Origin: Owenia fusiformis | Lineage: Eukaryota > Annelida > Polychaeta > Sabellida > Oweniidae | DNA: 64,000 nt | Direction of reading: 5' to 3' | Assembly (NCBI GenBank): GCA_903813345.2 | Contig: CAIIXF020000005.1 | Span: 4,925,375 to 4,989,374 of the forward strand | The notes under the pieces: model-generated | Told to the model about the DNA's origin: nothing | Database searches by the model: none | Seen by the model: only the letters and a program-made list of their open reading frames with translations | In this document: piece by piece, positions 1-14,800 of the stretch | How positions within the stretch are numbered: the first letter of the stretch is position 1 | Layout of the letters: every line of letters begins with the position of its first letter | Position numbers and translations under genes: made by a program

Positions 1-2736
1 GTAATGGAGATATAACATTGAAATGGTGCGGACTTTATAGAGAATAGAATCAAGATACAGATTTATTTACTTTATTAGGATTTCTTTTGTTCCACGCTTA
101 GAAAATAGTCGTTCAAACAAATATGGGGGTTAACATGTAAACCTATGAGGAAAACCACTGGTCCTTAACTTTTTTTGATGAGTATACTTCAGTGAGATGA
201 ATGCTCGGAATTGTCGTTTGCAATAACTTGTTGTCGTATTCGTTCTTTTATCTACTCGATAGAAGCATTTAGTCGTACATTTGATGCCAGGTCACCTTCT
301 CGCGTACCTCTTGGGGAGCCCCACATTTGTGTCTGTACTCATGGAAGTAAATTCCCCGGTGTAGACGAGAGCCACGAACTTTCAACAGATTCGAAATGGC
401 CAATTTCTCTCATATATACTCATATTTTATTAATTATCACCTACAAAGTATTGCTAATAACTATATGGAATTTCAATAAGGAAACTTATCTGGCTACATG
501 TAAATTCAATATCAACACTAGATGTTCGCTCAACACGTCCTGGCTTACCTTGTGATGACAAACCCTGGGTTTTCGCTATTTATAGTTTATCAACACCTAG
601 ACGCATGCGCATTTTATAGTTTATCAGGCACTTTAAGTCCACTGATCTCCCCATGTCACTTTTACCGGGGGGGGGGGCCCTACTTGAAAAAAAGACCCCC
701 CAGTTGGCACCCAGTTGGCAACCTGCACTTCAACTTCTGATTTGAAAAATGAGTGAAGTAAGCACCCATCTGGAGATATTGTGAGCGTACCAAGCACTGA
801 TTTTTTCTGACTTGGAAACTTGCACCCAGTTGAAATTTCTTTTTGGGGAGAACACTGAAGTCTAATATTTACATGATTTGATGTGTTCAAGAATGTGTTC
901 AATGATGTGAGGTGTTCAAGAACTGTTTTCATGTAAGTTACCTTTTAAACAAATAATTAATTACAGCTCCAATGTGACAGCTTTGCACAATCTCATAATG
1001 ATTGAACTTCATTTGCAGAACTTTGATAAATGGGTGTAATTAAATATTATCAAAGAGTCTAGATTCAAAGTCAAAGTGATTTATTGTATCGTTTGATTAG
1101 AGAATGTATTTAATTTACTGATGTATACCTAGTCTGGTAAGCAAAGAAAGCAGCCCTTAAATTACATGCACCTTAATCCTTTACGGACATTCCTGGCACG
1201 AGACTGACACATTATTTGAAATATTTGCCAGTTCCCTGCTATAATATGCATGCTTCATACTCCCATTTGGATTGTTAAACAAATATTCATTTTTTATTTA
1301 TTACTGATTTATGTACACCCAATAAGCATATTGACTTATTTATGATATTTCATATGTAATTCTATCCTAAGAATGACTTAAGGTGTCAGTATGTCTGACC
1401 AGCTTAGTTGTATAAGTATATTCCTTGACTGTAAGAGTTCCAGGGTTTTAATTGCAGTTCAGATGTAATCTGCCATTTGTATTTATGACCATGAAGATAC
1501 CTGTCTAAAGCCTTAGTCACATTTGCTCTAAGGTGGCCATAAGTCACTTTTTGCATTCGCGAATACAAGCTTAGTCCTGTAATAATTAAAAGACATTTAA
1601 TTATCTATATTTAAATGAATATAGGTCTCTGTCCTTTTATTTACATTATTAGTGATTTACAGATACTTTATGAAGTTTGTTCTAAATATCAGTTTATAAA
1701 TTGTTTCACTTGAAGAAATCCACATTATTATTCACTACCGTCACATACTTTTGTTAATGCAAATCAGAAAGATGCATTCATGATTATTCTCAAAATAATA
1801 TTAAAAAAAAAGAATTCTTTAAATTAGAAAAGTAAGTGTCCTACATACAGTATATCTTAAGAAAACCAGGAATTTTTATTTGCTGTATCAAGAATCATTG
1901 AGTTGGTTGAATTTATGATACAGAGACCAAAAATATAATGACCTTATAGTCTAATAGCACATACATGCAATTTGATAAAAGATGTCTGTTTTCAATTGAT
2001 ATTATCAGGCTATTATGTACTAAAATTGGACTTACTCATTGTAATGAGATTTTGCAGGAAATTGACGCAATTTAAACATGAAACTTTCCAAGAGATTGCA
2101 TTATCATTGTAATATGTCTAGGTATGGTTCGAATTTTTCATTACCACTTCTATTCATAAATACTCAGAAATTCTGACTGAAAATTTTCCTGATTTTCTTA
2201 ATTATCAATTGGGTGCAAACAGATTTGCAGCTTGGTACAAGGTAATTACCTAATTCTTAACTGGGTGCAGTATCACTGCTTAATGCAAGGGATATTACTG
2301 AAATTTACTACTAAGGCCTTGCTCCAATTATAGCTTTCCAAATAACACTCATTAGTTGAATTATTTCTAAATGTCAGTGCCCAATATTTTTTAGCATTAT
2401 ACGTTGTATTATTGTAGTTCATTTGTAGTTCTCATTCATCTGATTAATGTATAACATCTATGTATTTCTCCAATATAAGAAAATACAAGATCTTGGAACT
2501 TAAATTAGATATTTTGTGTAATTACATGTTCTAAGAACATACAATGTTAGATGCAATATAACAAGTGGTTTTCATCAATATATTTTTACTGTTACATGTA
2601 ATATTTCATTAGGCATGTAAGCCCCATCTATTGGCAGTTCAGAAATACTAATAAATAGCAATGACAAATTGTTAAGTATAATGCAAGAGGGAGGTAAAAG
2701 TAAAGAACTGGGAAATACAGTGAGTATAAACTTTAC
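1..2736. other. Left flank; presumed intron 2 of copy A
   Basis: AT-rich sequence with no coding exon recognised on either strand. It contains a G-run and CACCCAGTTGG repeats at about 665..835. No exon 3 equivalent (LGLA-VPA...PESPRW) is present. Confidence 0.6.
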
Positions 2737-2896
2737 CTCCAACCATTCTGTTTGTCGAAACTGAAGATTCCTGCAACTACATTGGCTGCAAACTGACCCC
2801 CAGCAATTAACACTACATTACTTGATACCAAGCGCCCTCTAATAGAAGCTGGAGACACTTCTGCGACATACATGGGGACTGTTGTTGATGTAAAAC
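2737..2896 (-). CDS. SLC2A13: Copy A (or another paralogue) exon 2
   Basis: A 160-bp exon, exactly the length of exon 2 in copies B and C, bounded by a TTCTTCAG acceptor and a GTAAAG donor. It encodes TM4-TM5 with [10 protein letters not shown], the MFS motif RGRLV and GGQFAANVV, ending KQNGWR. Relative to the paralogues ([16 protein letters not shown]) it has VAGIFSF, so an Asp at the end of TM5 is replaced by Ala. No matching exon 3 is visible between here and the left edge. Confidence 0.88.
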
Positions 2897-5800
2897 CTGA
2901 AGAAAAGATGAAATAACACCAGTTTGATAATGAGTTCTCTATTGAAATATTTGAACAAGCTTCTGTTTGAAACAATACATCATGCATCATTTATTATATA
3001 ACAATGGATCGTGGGAATATCATATACTGTAACAATGCATCATGGGAATATCATATACTGTAACAATGCATCATGGGAATATCATATACTGTAACAATGC
3101 ATCATGGGAATATCATACACTTTAACAATGCATTACGGGAATATCTAACAATGTAACAATGCATAGTAGGAATATCATAAAGTGTAACAATGCATCACAG
3201 GAATATCATACACATTAACAATGCATCATGGGAATATCTAACAATGCATCATGGGAATATCATACAGTATAACAATGCATCATAGGAATATCATAAAGTA
3301 TAACAATGCATCATGGGAATATTCCACAATGTAACAGTGCATCATGGAAATATCTCACAATGTTGTAATATAATATCATGGCAATACCATATATAGCTTT
3401 ACAATGCACGCACTATGGGGATATCACAAAACGATACACAGCATCATGAAAATATCATAGCATGTTAAATAATACACCATGGGTGTATAGTATAGCCAGG
3501 ATGAGGCAATGCCTCATTGCTCTTTTAACATCCTTTGAGAAATATTCTTTATCAATGAAGTTCCTGGAATCTAAATGATAGAAATGTTTCCCACAAGACG
3601 ATTTTTCCACAATAGAGTCACATGTAAGGAGTGTTAACCAGGCTGAGACAGATTTTGCCTCATTGCTTTTCAATAGATTTAGAAATATTTTTTCGCCTCG
3701 TCACTTCTTCTTTCTGGTACGCCACTGCAATGTATCATAGAAATTAATCAGGGTGTATTTGACAATTGCCTCGTGGTAATCTAGAAGAGGATCCTGGTAC
3801 AAATAACAATCCATTGCGGTCTACACAGCAATGCATTGTGCATGGGTTATCAGGGGAGAAGCCAGGAATTGTCAAGGGGGTTGCGATTTTTAGGGTTTAC
3901 ATCAGTGCGGGTGAAGCAAGTCCCAAAAAGAGGGGGCGTGGGGTACGGGAGTTCACCCCTAGACATTTTTTAAATTTGTATGGTACATTCTAAGTTTTAC
4001 AAAATTGCTTTTTTTCTTTTTAGTGGGGGTGGGGGACCCCCACAAAAAAGAAATGGCACCCCTTTGTTACGCCCAAGGTTATAATGCATTTTATATGACA
4101 ATGTACAAGGATCAACACTTGCCCATGTGGCAATATCATACATTTGAATAATATGTGACATTGTAATGCACAAAGCATCCATGCTTGCTTTTCATCGTAT
4201 AAACATTATTGCTTTTATCATGATTTCACAAAATTGCAATAACAATCTCCTGAGGGAATAAGGACACCTCTTAGGCTGAGTGGCTAATCAACTTCTCCAG
4301 TCCGAGAAATAGGATAATATGCTGCACTGAATGACCACATAATCATATTAAAAAAAAACAAGTTGTTGTTAAAGAGGTATTGTCTCATAGGAACACAATT
4401 ATAGAATCCCCCTGATATTTTTGTATTGGGGGATGTAAAACAGTTCCATTCATCTACAGACCAACTGTAAGATACTGACTCATCAATTTCATTCATTAAT
4501 TGTTTACAGAACTTTTTGAACCAGAATACATTTTCTTGATACCTTTCTGCATGACAAAGTCATATTTATTACTTCCAATGATTTTAAAATATGGATAAAA
4601 CTATTGTATGTTACTTTAGAATTCAATCAATTTAGAGTTCAATCCTTGGTTGTTCTGTTTTCTCAATATATCAGTATACTGTGCCCATAATGTGGTCTCA
4701 AAATATATCTAAGATATATAGGTTATTTACTGGGGGGGATTGAATATGGGTTTTATTCTGAGGGATAATATGATATTGACCGAAGGGTAATATGATATTG
4801 ACCGAGGGAGCGCAGCAACCGAGTGTCAATATAATATTGCCCATGGTCAATATCATATTTTCCGAGGAATAAAACCCATATTCAATTCCGACCAGAAATA
4901 ACCTATTTATTCCATAATACATCCCTCTAAAATGTTACATTTGGATAATGCAAACATTATATTAATAAATTCACATTGTTTGCACTCCCTTGGTCAATAT
5001 CATATTGCCCAATGTCAATATAATATTTTCCGAGGAATAAAACCCATATTTATTTTATCAATTAGGCAAGGTTAAAAATAACCGGGAAACCCAAAATAGG
5101 TTAATACGCTCCAATACGACTTTTTCCTGGGGACAATACGATTTTTTTATGTAATACACTCCAATACGATTTTTTCCTGGGGACAATACGATTTTTTCAT
5201 GTAATACGATTCAATACGATTTTTATTCCTTCATATTTCCCTGGGAAAACAGTAGTATTATGGAATAAATGTAAGATATTATATGAGCAATTAAAATGGG
5301 ACATCACTGATTTTCTGGTTGGGAACCTAGGAGCCAATCCCTATTTAAGCCAGACCAAGTTGTATTTAACTTATTACAGGCCTGTCAACTTGGGAACACC
5401 TAACATGAGTGACTTGGAAATGTTGAACACCTCTCCTCAAAATAGGTACGAAAAATTTCGAACGGAATGCGTGACATATACGTAATTGGCGTGAAAAGTC
5501 CGAACGAAATGCGTACTACTACAGAAATATTTTTGCTTGACAATTACCAGGTAAAATGCGTATTTGCGTGACATTTTCTGTCACGCAAAAATAACTGGCG
5601 TGACTTCAAATTCTTCAGCAAATGCGTGACAAATACGCAAATTGCGGGACACTTGACAGGCCTGTTATTAAAGCCCTCGATAGCGGCAAGCAAAGGCCAA
5701 GGTTAAACCAATGCACTTTCAAAAATCATTTCCCCAAATTGGCAATAATCTAAAGATAGAACACCTAATTACATTACATCTAAGATTTAGGTTTCTTGGA

Positions 5801-8800
5801 GAGAAGATTAATGAAGCATAAAGTGAATAATATTGTTAAAGGGGCATATGTGCCAAAGTAAAGATAATAGTTAGCTTCATGAAGACAAATTGAAGTCCTA
5901 ATCAATTTAAAAGAAGTAAAATGAGGTTATCGAATTTGTAAATCCATCTATTAGATGATCAAGATCAACTCTCTTCCAGATGACATTGATAACAACAAGA
6001 AAATTGATTGAGGAAAGATCATAGATAGAGCAAATTACATTCATTGAGGCAAGATCATAGATAGAGGAAATTACATTGATTGAGGTAGGAACATAGATAG
6101 AGGAAATTATATTGATTGAGGCAAGAACATAGATAGAGGAAATTACATTCATTGAGGCAAGATCATAGATAGAGCAAATTACATTCATTGAGGCAAGATC
6201 ATAGATAGAGGAAATTACATTGATTGAGGTAGGAACATAGATAGAGGAAATTATATTAATTGAGGTAGGAACATAGATAGAGGAAATTACATTGATTGAG
6301 GCACAAACATAGATAGAGGAAATTATATTGATTGAGGCAAGAACATAGATAGAGGAAATTATATTGATTGAGGTAGGAACATAGATAGAGGAAATTACAT
6401 TGATTGAGGCACAAACATAGATAGAGGAAATTATATTGATTGAGGCAAGAACACAGAAAGAGGAAATTATATTGACTGAGGCAAGAACATAGATAGAGGA
6501 AATTATATTGATTGAGGCAAGAACATAGATAGAGGAAATTACATTGATTGAGGGAGGAACATAGATAGAGGGAATTATATTGATTGAGGCAAGAACATAG
6601 ATAGAGGAAATTATATTGATTGAGGCACAAACATAGATAGAGGAAATTATATTGATTGAGGTAGGAACATAGATAGAGGAAATTACATTGATTGAGGCAA
6701 GAACATAGATAGAGGAAATTACATTGATTGAGGCAAGACTATTGATGGAGGCAATGACACTTTTAGACAAGAGGTAATAAAGGGCATTGGTGGAAGCAAG
6801 AATATCAATTGAGGAAATGACATTGATTGAGAGAAGGACATTTATAGAGGCAAGGGTATCAAAGGGTACCAATGGGGTCAAGGGCATTAATGGAGGCAAG
6901 GGCATTAAGGGAGGCAAGGGCATTAACAGGGGCAACTGCATTAAGGGAGGCAAGAATATTGATGGAGATTCATTGACCTCATCAATCAATTTCACTTCTT
7001 ACTAATTTAGATAAACCTTGAGATTTATAGGTAACACTTTATGATGTGTTTAAGGAATCTACTAATAATCACATCTGTTATAATTTAGACATTACCAATG
7101 ACAAAATGTAAATCATGACTTCCCTTGAGAAATAAAAATTATAAAAACTTAGTTATTGTTGTTATTTGAAATGCATTTGCGTTTAACATAAAGCTCAATA
7201 TTACACCATAGAGGCCCATAGTGACTTGAATTGCAAGGTCCTTCTTGACATGTCTGTATTCTACTGGTGAATCAATTCAGAGCTACAGTGGCCAAATACA
7301 TACACAATATACATGGACAATAACAACTAGAAAATGGCAACTCCACGGAGTAGCAAATCCCAACGAACACTATAGAAATCATCAATCTGTACAGTCACAA
7401 TGTAATATTGACCATCTACTCTTACCTTCAATAAATATTTTAAATCATTGTAGTATCATATAACCATACTTTCAAGATAACTCAAGTAATGGCGAATTTC
7501 TGCTCTAGTCAGCCATTTTGAATTTTCAGAGGCGCAAATCAGAAAAACAATGCCATAATTGTGATCTACTCTGAAATTCCTTCAATTTGAGTATAATATA
7601 GCCATACTTTTAAGAGATCAGAAAATAATTGTGAAATCCCGCATTAGGCGGCCATTTTGAATTTTTTAGGCCCGAATCAGAAAAACTCTACAATAATTGC
7701 AATCTACTCTAAATTGCCTTTCATTTGAGTATAATAAAGCTATACTTCAAAAACATCACAAAATTAACGCAAATTCCTGTTTTCCCAACATTTACAGCCC
7801 CTGGGGGTCAGGGTGAAAAACCTGGGATATATGTGAAATAGATAGATGTTGTTAATATACTACCAAAATTTCAAATAATAATATTTATTATTTTGGTTTA
7901 AAATGAAAAACATACGATTTTTGTGAAAAATTCCCACCATTTTTAAACTGGCGGCCATCTTGAAAAAAAATTTTGCGTAAAACTATTCACCAATATACAT
8001 CTTTCCACCAAATATAAAGAAAGTCTGACTAGTATTCGAGTTATCTTTGACTGACTGACTGACTGACTGACTGACTGACTGACGGACAGACGGACGGAGG
8101 GCTTCACTATATCCCTACAGAACTTCGTTCGTTGGGATAATTAACTGTGTTAATATTGAATATGTTGCATTGGTGGCATTGAATTCTATTGCTCTTACAT
8201 CTACGAGTTGAGCCAAAATTCCTATTTATTTTGCAAATCAAAATCAGAGAACTCTTAAAATTATGGGTTTCAATATGAATGGTCATAATGACGATTTCAC
8301 CAAAATACACTGTTATTATAGTGAGAAGCAATCTGTTGATTTTGGTCCATTGAGCAAATCAAATTGGAACAATCTTAACTAAACTGGTTAAATTGGGAAA
8401 TTTGCCACTTTTGGTACATTGGTGGCTAATGAATATCACAGATTTTTGAAAATTAGGGTATAACAAGATAAGATAAAATGACATAGTGACAAAGACTGCA
8501 ATCTAGTACAGATCGAACTGGTAGATTGCCAAACAGAAAATTAGAGTAGGCGCTTATTTAAGCAATTCACTGTAATACAAATTAGTTCAATCTATCAATA
8601 ATTGAATGATAAGTAAAGATGCCTGTAGCTGACAGATGATGGAATCTCACTTTAATCAATGACATTTATAGATTTTTATGCATGGAATCTATAGATGGTT
8701 TCAAATCAACTGTTAAAGTGGTAGTAAAGAATTTGAATCAAAAGTTTAAATTTTGAATGTAATCTTTTCAAAAAGTAGGCCAATATTTTTTATATAAAAT

Positions 8801-11800
8801 CATTACTTTTAATCTAAAAATTGAATTAAAAGAATTGAGAAATCTGATCATATATACTTATTAAGATAGCATTAACATGCAAAATGTCACCACCTGCAAT
8901 TTGTTACAGATGCCGAACATCAACCACCTAATGCCAAACACAGACTGCAAAATGGTAACTGCCGAACACCATTCACAAAATGTTGGACTTGTGTTGGTGA
9001 CACAAAAATGCAGAAATACTCAAATTTATTATAACTGAGAAGGATGTTCACTTTTTCAAAAGTTTTAAGTTTTGTCAGATAAACTTAAAAATCAAAGACT
9101 TATAAATAAACCCAGAACTTTTGAACTTTTCAAATATAGACGTGGAATGATGACAATGTTTTTTTATCAACTGGTGGGTCTCTTTGTCTTTGTTACACCT
9201 TTAAATTACACAACATTTAATTGACTTCTATCAAGCCCTTACCTCTCAAAAACTCGAGCTTAAGGAACTTGACAGATCAAATTGTTTTGTCAAATTCCAC
9301 ACCCATGCCCATGTGTTAGAGGGATCCTCACTCAAATCTTTGAATGTTGCATAATATTCTCCTGCCTTGTATGTTACTGTTTGAAATTCACAATGTGTGC
9401 AATCAATAAAATTTTTACCAAAGGACTCATATTAGGCATCATCTTATACATTTTTAATTGTACTGAGTATGTAATTTTCCTTTGGAAAATACAAATATGT
9501 AATGTTGACCTTTTGACCTTCAATATAATTTGTTAATTAGATCCCTTTTCATTTCCTCACTGCATGATCACACCTAGTGTATTTTTCTAAAATTGCCTTC
9601 TTTTTGAAAATTAGGCTTTTGTAAAATAACAGGGCCAAAATGTTAAAAAATGATCTGACAATTTCCAGGAATTTTCAACATATTTTCTCTCCATCCTTGT
9701 CAACGACTCAACATTTAGGTCTCCCTTTATCATGTACATTTGTTTCTGTGACTTCAATTACTTCATATCGAATTAATAATTAATCTCGGTTGACTAATGC
9801 CATTGTTTTCGTTAAATTGAAAAAACTATAGGATTTCAATATAATTTGCCTCTGATCGTAACAATAGGAGCACAATGACATCAGTCAAATCCCTTTGGGA
9901 ATGGAAATGGTAATAGCTATAATGGTTATGGAAATAAGGTATAATCAGTGAGAAAGAGATCAAAAAGATTAAAGTCATCAAAGGAAGACTTGAAAATTGG
10001 CTGAGGATAGGCAGATTTTGTTTAAAATCATTTCTTAATTGTTTTGGCTCTGTTTCCAACAAAGGCCAACTTTTTGAAACTTAAGGTCATTTTTAACAAA
10101 GGCCCAATGGCCCATTTTCTTAAAAGAATTGCAGAATATATTTGAAAACAAGAACACAAATGTGTACAAAATGTCCCCACCTATGGGTGATCCCGTCGAA
10201 TGGTTATCCTAAAAATGAGTAGACAAGACTTTACCGACACAATTTGAGGACGGAAAATCCAAAATGGCCACCTTAAAATTTACCCAGAATGCCAAAAAAT
10301 TAGTCAGTTCTAGATTTTCATACTAAGAACCACCCCTGAAAATTTGAAATTGATCCGTCACACAGTTAACCAGTAAACATGTACACAAAACTTTATAGAC
10401 AAGATTTGAGGACAGAAAATCCAAAATGGCTGCCTTGACATTTACCCAGAATGCCCAAAAACTAATCAGATCTAGATTTTCATACTAAGAATCATCCCTG
10501 AAAATTTGAAATTGATCTACCAAACGGTTCACCTGGAAATGCGTAGACAAGACTTTACAGACAAGATTTTAGGACGGAAAATCCAAAATGGCTGCCTTGA
10601 CATTTACCCAGAATGCCCAAAAACTAATCAGATCTAGATTTTCATACTAAGAATCATCCCTGAAAATTTGAAATTGATCCACCAAACGGTTCACCTGAAA
10701 ACGCGTAGACAAGACTTTACAGACAAGATTTTAGGACGGAAAATCCAAAATGGCTGCCTTGACATTTACCCAGAATGCCAAAAAACTAATCAGATATAGA
10801 TTTTCTTACTAAGAATCATCCCTGAAAATTTGAAATTGATCTACCAAACGGTTCACCTGAAAACGCGAAGACAAGACTTTACTGACAAGATTTTAGGACG
10901 GAAAATTTCAAAATGGCAGACAATAAAAAAATAATTATGAGTTTTTGCCGATTTCTTTTAACAAAATTATCACATATAACTACTGTTAACAATAACATAG
11001 GCTTTTACAACAAAGTACACCTGAAATTATTTATAAAGCTACTAAATAGTTAAAATATGAAAACTGAAAAACACCATTCAATATGATATAAAGTATTATC
11101 GCGTGCTAACTTTTCTTAAAACATTCAAAATGGCTGACATGACTGAGCTAACATGTCCAAAACCTAATCAGATCTAGAATTAAGTGAGCTGAACAAGATA
11201 TTAAAGTTTTAAAAGCAACTGTGAAGCTGTTTTTCTTAAAGTTTGCAGACAAGGATTTTAGCATTTGACTTCAAAATGGCCGACAGGAAGTAGGTATCGA
11301 GCTAATTTTTTTTCATCCACATCTATATGCACTCATAAGTTATCCCTGAAAATTTGAAGGTGATATCTGTAGCGGTTTTGGAGAAAACTGCCGGACGTAC
11401 GGACAGACAGACGGACATCTTGTAATATATAGATACACTGTCCCACATGTTTTGTTAAAGAGCAACTGAAGCATACAATCTTTCCACAAAGATAAATTCA
11501 GACCAACATTTGGATATCTACATCATATAGGTAGATTATAATTGATTTTATTTATTTGTCATATCCAGTATTTAATTTATTTTCAATATGATATGAAACA
11601 GACGTCTTGAAACAGACGGACGGACGCGCCTAGGCCGACAATACACTATGTGGTGGGGACATAAAAAGGTTTTCGAATATGCTTTATAGCTGTACATTTG
11701 TATGTAACTATGTCACCTCCTTTTGTTTTTCAACCCTGACATATTATTTACAGTTGCAAAACAGAAATATAATGAGAACCAAAATGGAAACTGCTATGGC

Positions 11801-14800
11801 TCCCCTGCTAGGTCATTAAATAGGTGAATACACTGACAAGTAACCATGTATGTCGATAAGGATCCTTGATCTAATAAATAATAAAAATTGTCAAAGCTCC
11901 ATATAACCGAATTACATATAGGCAACTAGTGCCAATTCACTGATTCAATGAAAATCCCATGGGTATTAATGACGTCACATACAGCTTTAGAAGGAAATGA
12001 AAATTTATGAAAAGTGGCATTATCCTCTTGTTTCAATTGAGATTATTGCATTACTCTAAAATATTTGGACTGTTGTCTTTTTTACCACCATAGGACCAAG
12101 CTTTAACTGTAATTAAACAGGCTAAGAGACCTTTGACTTAGTCTTACTAGTGGTAAAAAAAGTCCAAATAATAAGTTGCCTACAGGTGAATCACATGCCA
12201 ATATACCAAAATTCACTAAAACCAGATACCATGAGCTTACTGTATATATAATCAAAATAATCAAGCTTAAGTAAAACAGCCAATTGCATTGCTACAGGAA
12301 TACAATTCTTTAAAATTGCAGTCATCTTATTTTCTCCATGGAGTTTCATTAAAATCGCTGACCATCTATGGGTTAAACAAATGAAAACAGGCAAAATTAT
12401 AACAGATTATTTGGCAACATGGCAACAAGTTCTCAAAACAAGAAGCAATGGTAGAAAGTTGCTTGCAGCCTGCTGCTGGTGACACTCTTAAGTATCCATG
12501 CTCTAATATTTTGAAGCATTTCCCCCATAAATCCAGCCTTAACAGCGTAATCTCACAATGGGTAATTATCTTTAAGTTTATCAGCAGATCACCTGCCTAT
12601 CCCTGGTCAATTTTCCTGATTTACTTACCCTTCCATATAAATGAGAATGGGCAGCCGATAGGATCTGGCCATGATTTATTTTGATGATCAATGAGAGATA
12701 TGTTAGTCTGTTTCAGCTTTGTTGAAGCATTATGATTGGTTAGTTGGTTGGTAATGGTTTATTGGTTGGTTGGTAACGAGGGGGGGTTAAGGGTTAAGGG
12801 TTGGTTGGTTGGTTATGGTTTGTTGGTTGGTTGGTAATGAGGGGGTAATGGTTGGTTACTTGGTTGGTTGGTTTCAGGTTTAGGAGAACTTAGTCAATTT
12901 CAACGTCAAATCCAAGTCTTATAATATCAAAGTGAACCAGTTGCCACTGGAACAAACTTTGCCCAGATTTTGAGATATTGGAGGTCAAAAGGTCGTTTTT
13001 CATGCTTACTTCAAATGCACGTTGTTGAGAGTTTATTTGTGGTACTAAATATTAGGAATTGACTATTTTATTTTTTCACCAGTTTTGAGATGTTAGAATA
13101 CAAAAAATTAAAAAGGTCACATTTCAACATTTTTCAAGGTATTGCTCTGAATCGTTTCAAATTGAAACCATGTCAAATCTGACTTTGCAGTCGAAATGTT
13201 GAGACATGCGCAGACCTCTATTTAGTGATATTTTCATTTCAAATATGGCGGCCAATCCGATGTCTGACGACCCTTACAAAGAATCTAGGCAGTTTGCATT
13301 TTTACCTCCTGTGAAATAACAAGTGGAATTTAGTAGTTGTTTTGTGTTTTATTATCATTCTGCATCGTAATTCTATGTGATGTGGTGTTGAAATGTCAGC
13401 AGAAATACATATCCATATGATAATCGAGTGAATCAGATAACAGATTTTTCGAAAACCCGTCTCGTGCTAAGAGTGTAAAAACTTGTATTAACATGCTCAA
13501 AAGTGCCAATGTGCACATCAATGTCAAGCTAAATCAATGTTGTGTCTAAAACAGGTACCTGATCTACTCAAAACAGCTTGTCATTCAAGTATACACGCTT
13601 AGCAAACACGGCGAAATGACCTGAATCTTGGAATTTCGTTCGAGAGCTAAGTAATGTTTGCTCCGGTCTTCGTCATAAGTGTTCGTCAGACTTCACGCAT
13701 GCGCAGGAGAAAAACCATCAACCAATAAGGTTAATAAATCAATTTTGCGCATGCGCCTTACAACAGTAAAGAAATTCGTATTTATAAACGAACCAGTTTG
13801 AGATAACCCGATATCAGTCGGAGAAATCTGACGATCTACGAAACTCACTTCAAAAAATCAAATGCGGACTGACGGCGTATTCTACTATGTTTGGATCTAA
13901 GATTTTCAGTATAGATAAAGTCTTTTATGATCTTTCGAATGAGGTAAGTCTCTAGTTCGAAAGACAATCGTATCAACTTGAACAAAAGTTGAGTTTTGAC
14001 GAAAAATTTTAACATGCGCAGAAGTCCCATTTTCGTTGTACCATATTGACTGTTTGGTTTTCAATTATTACCTTTCACGGCCTTTGCAAGGTAATTTTTT
14101 TTAATAATTCTCTTTAATTCAGATTAGGTCAGATAGGTCAGAAAACTTCTTAAGAGTCAAAGGTCATTTTGGGCCTCCACAAAATTGAACTTGGTTATCA
14201 ATGAATAAATAAATATATGGTTTTAATTCTAGAATAAAATACTTCACAAGACATATTTTTTCGAGAAAAGGTAGTGTTAGTGATCCTTTAACCAAGGGTA
14301 GGTCACCAAGACTCAGCATATTATATCTCCATTCAAGTTCTACATTTAGCATAGGAAATTATGTAAATAGTGTGTTTGTCAAATAAGTCACAATTGTGTT
14401 TCAAATCATTCATGCTTCCATTAGTAACTCTACTCTAATAACAGCATGTTAAAAATAACTTTCCAATAAATCACATAAAAGCTATATTCTTTATGTTTTT
14501 GTTTTTTTGCTACCCAGAGCATCTGATACTAAACCACAGTGAACCACAGAGCGAGCTATTCAAATCAATTACCCTAGACTTCTAGCTATGTAGCAAACAG
14601 TCATCGGATAATGATATTGACATTACAAATTACTTTGAAACCATCTGATGCATCAAATCCAGGGGTGACAATCGATGAATGCCTTAACTGTTGCCATGGG
14701 ATTGAAAATCATATAGAGGTGACAAATCTCTATGTTTGATCCCTGAACAAAGTCCTGTAGAAGTGCAATAGTCTTCAACAAATCATTGAACATGTGAGCA

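Noticed and set aside
2995-6735. CRISPR array (regular short repeats)
   Set aside because: Units are contiguous with no unique spacers, and the DNA is clearly animal.
5907-6995. 362-codon open frame on the minus strand
   Set aside because: It lies wholly in the 36-bp tandem repeat; the period is a multiple of 3 and the unit has no stop in this frame, so the frame is a by-product. Other frames of the same array are also open.
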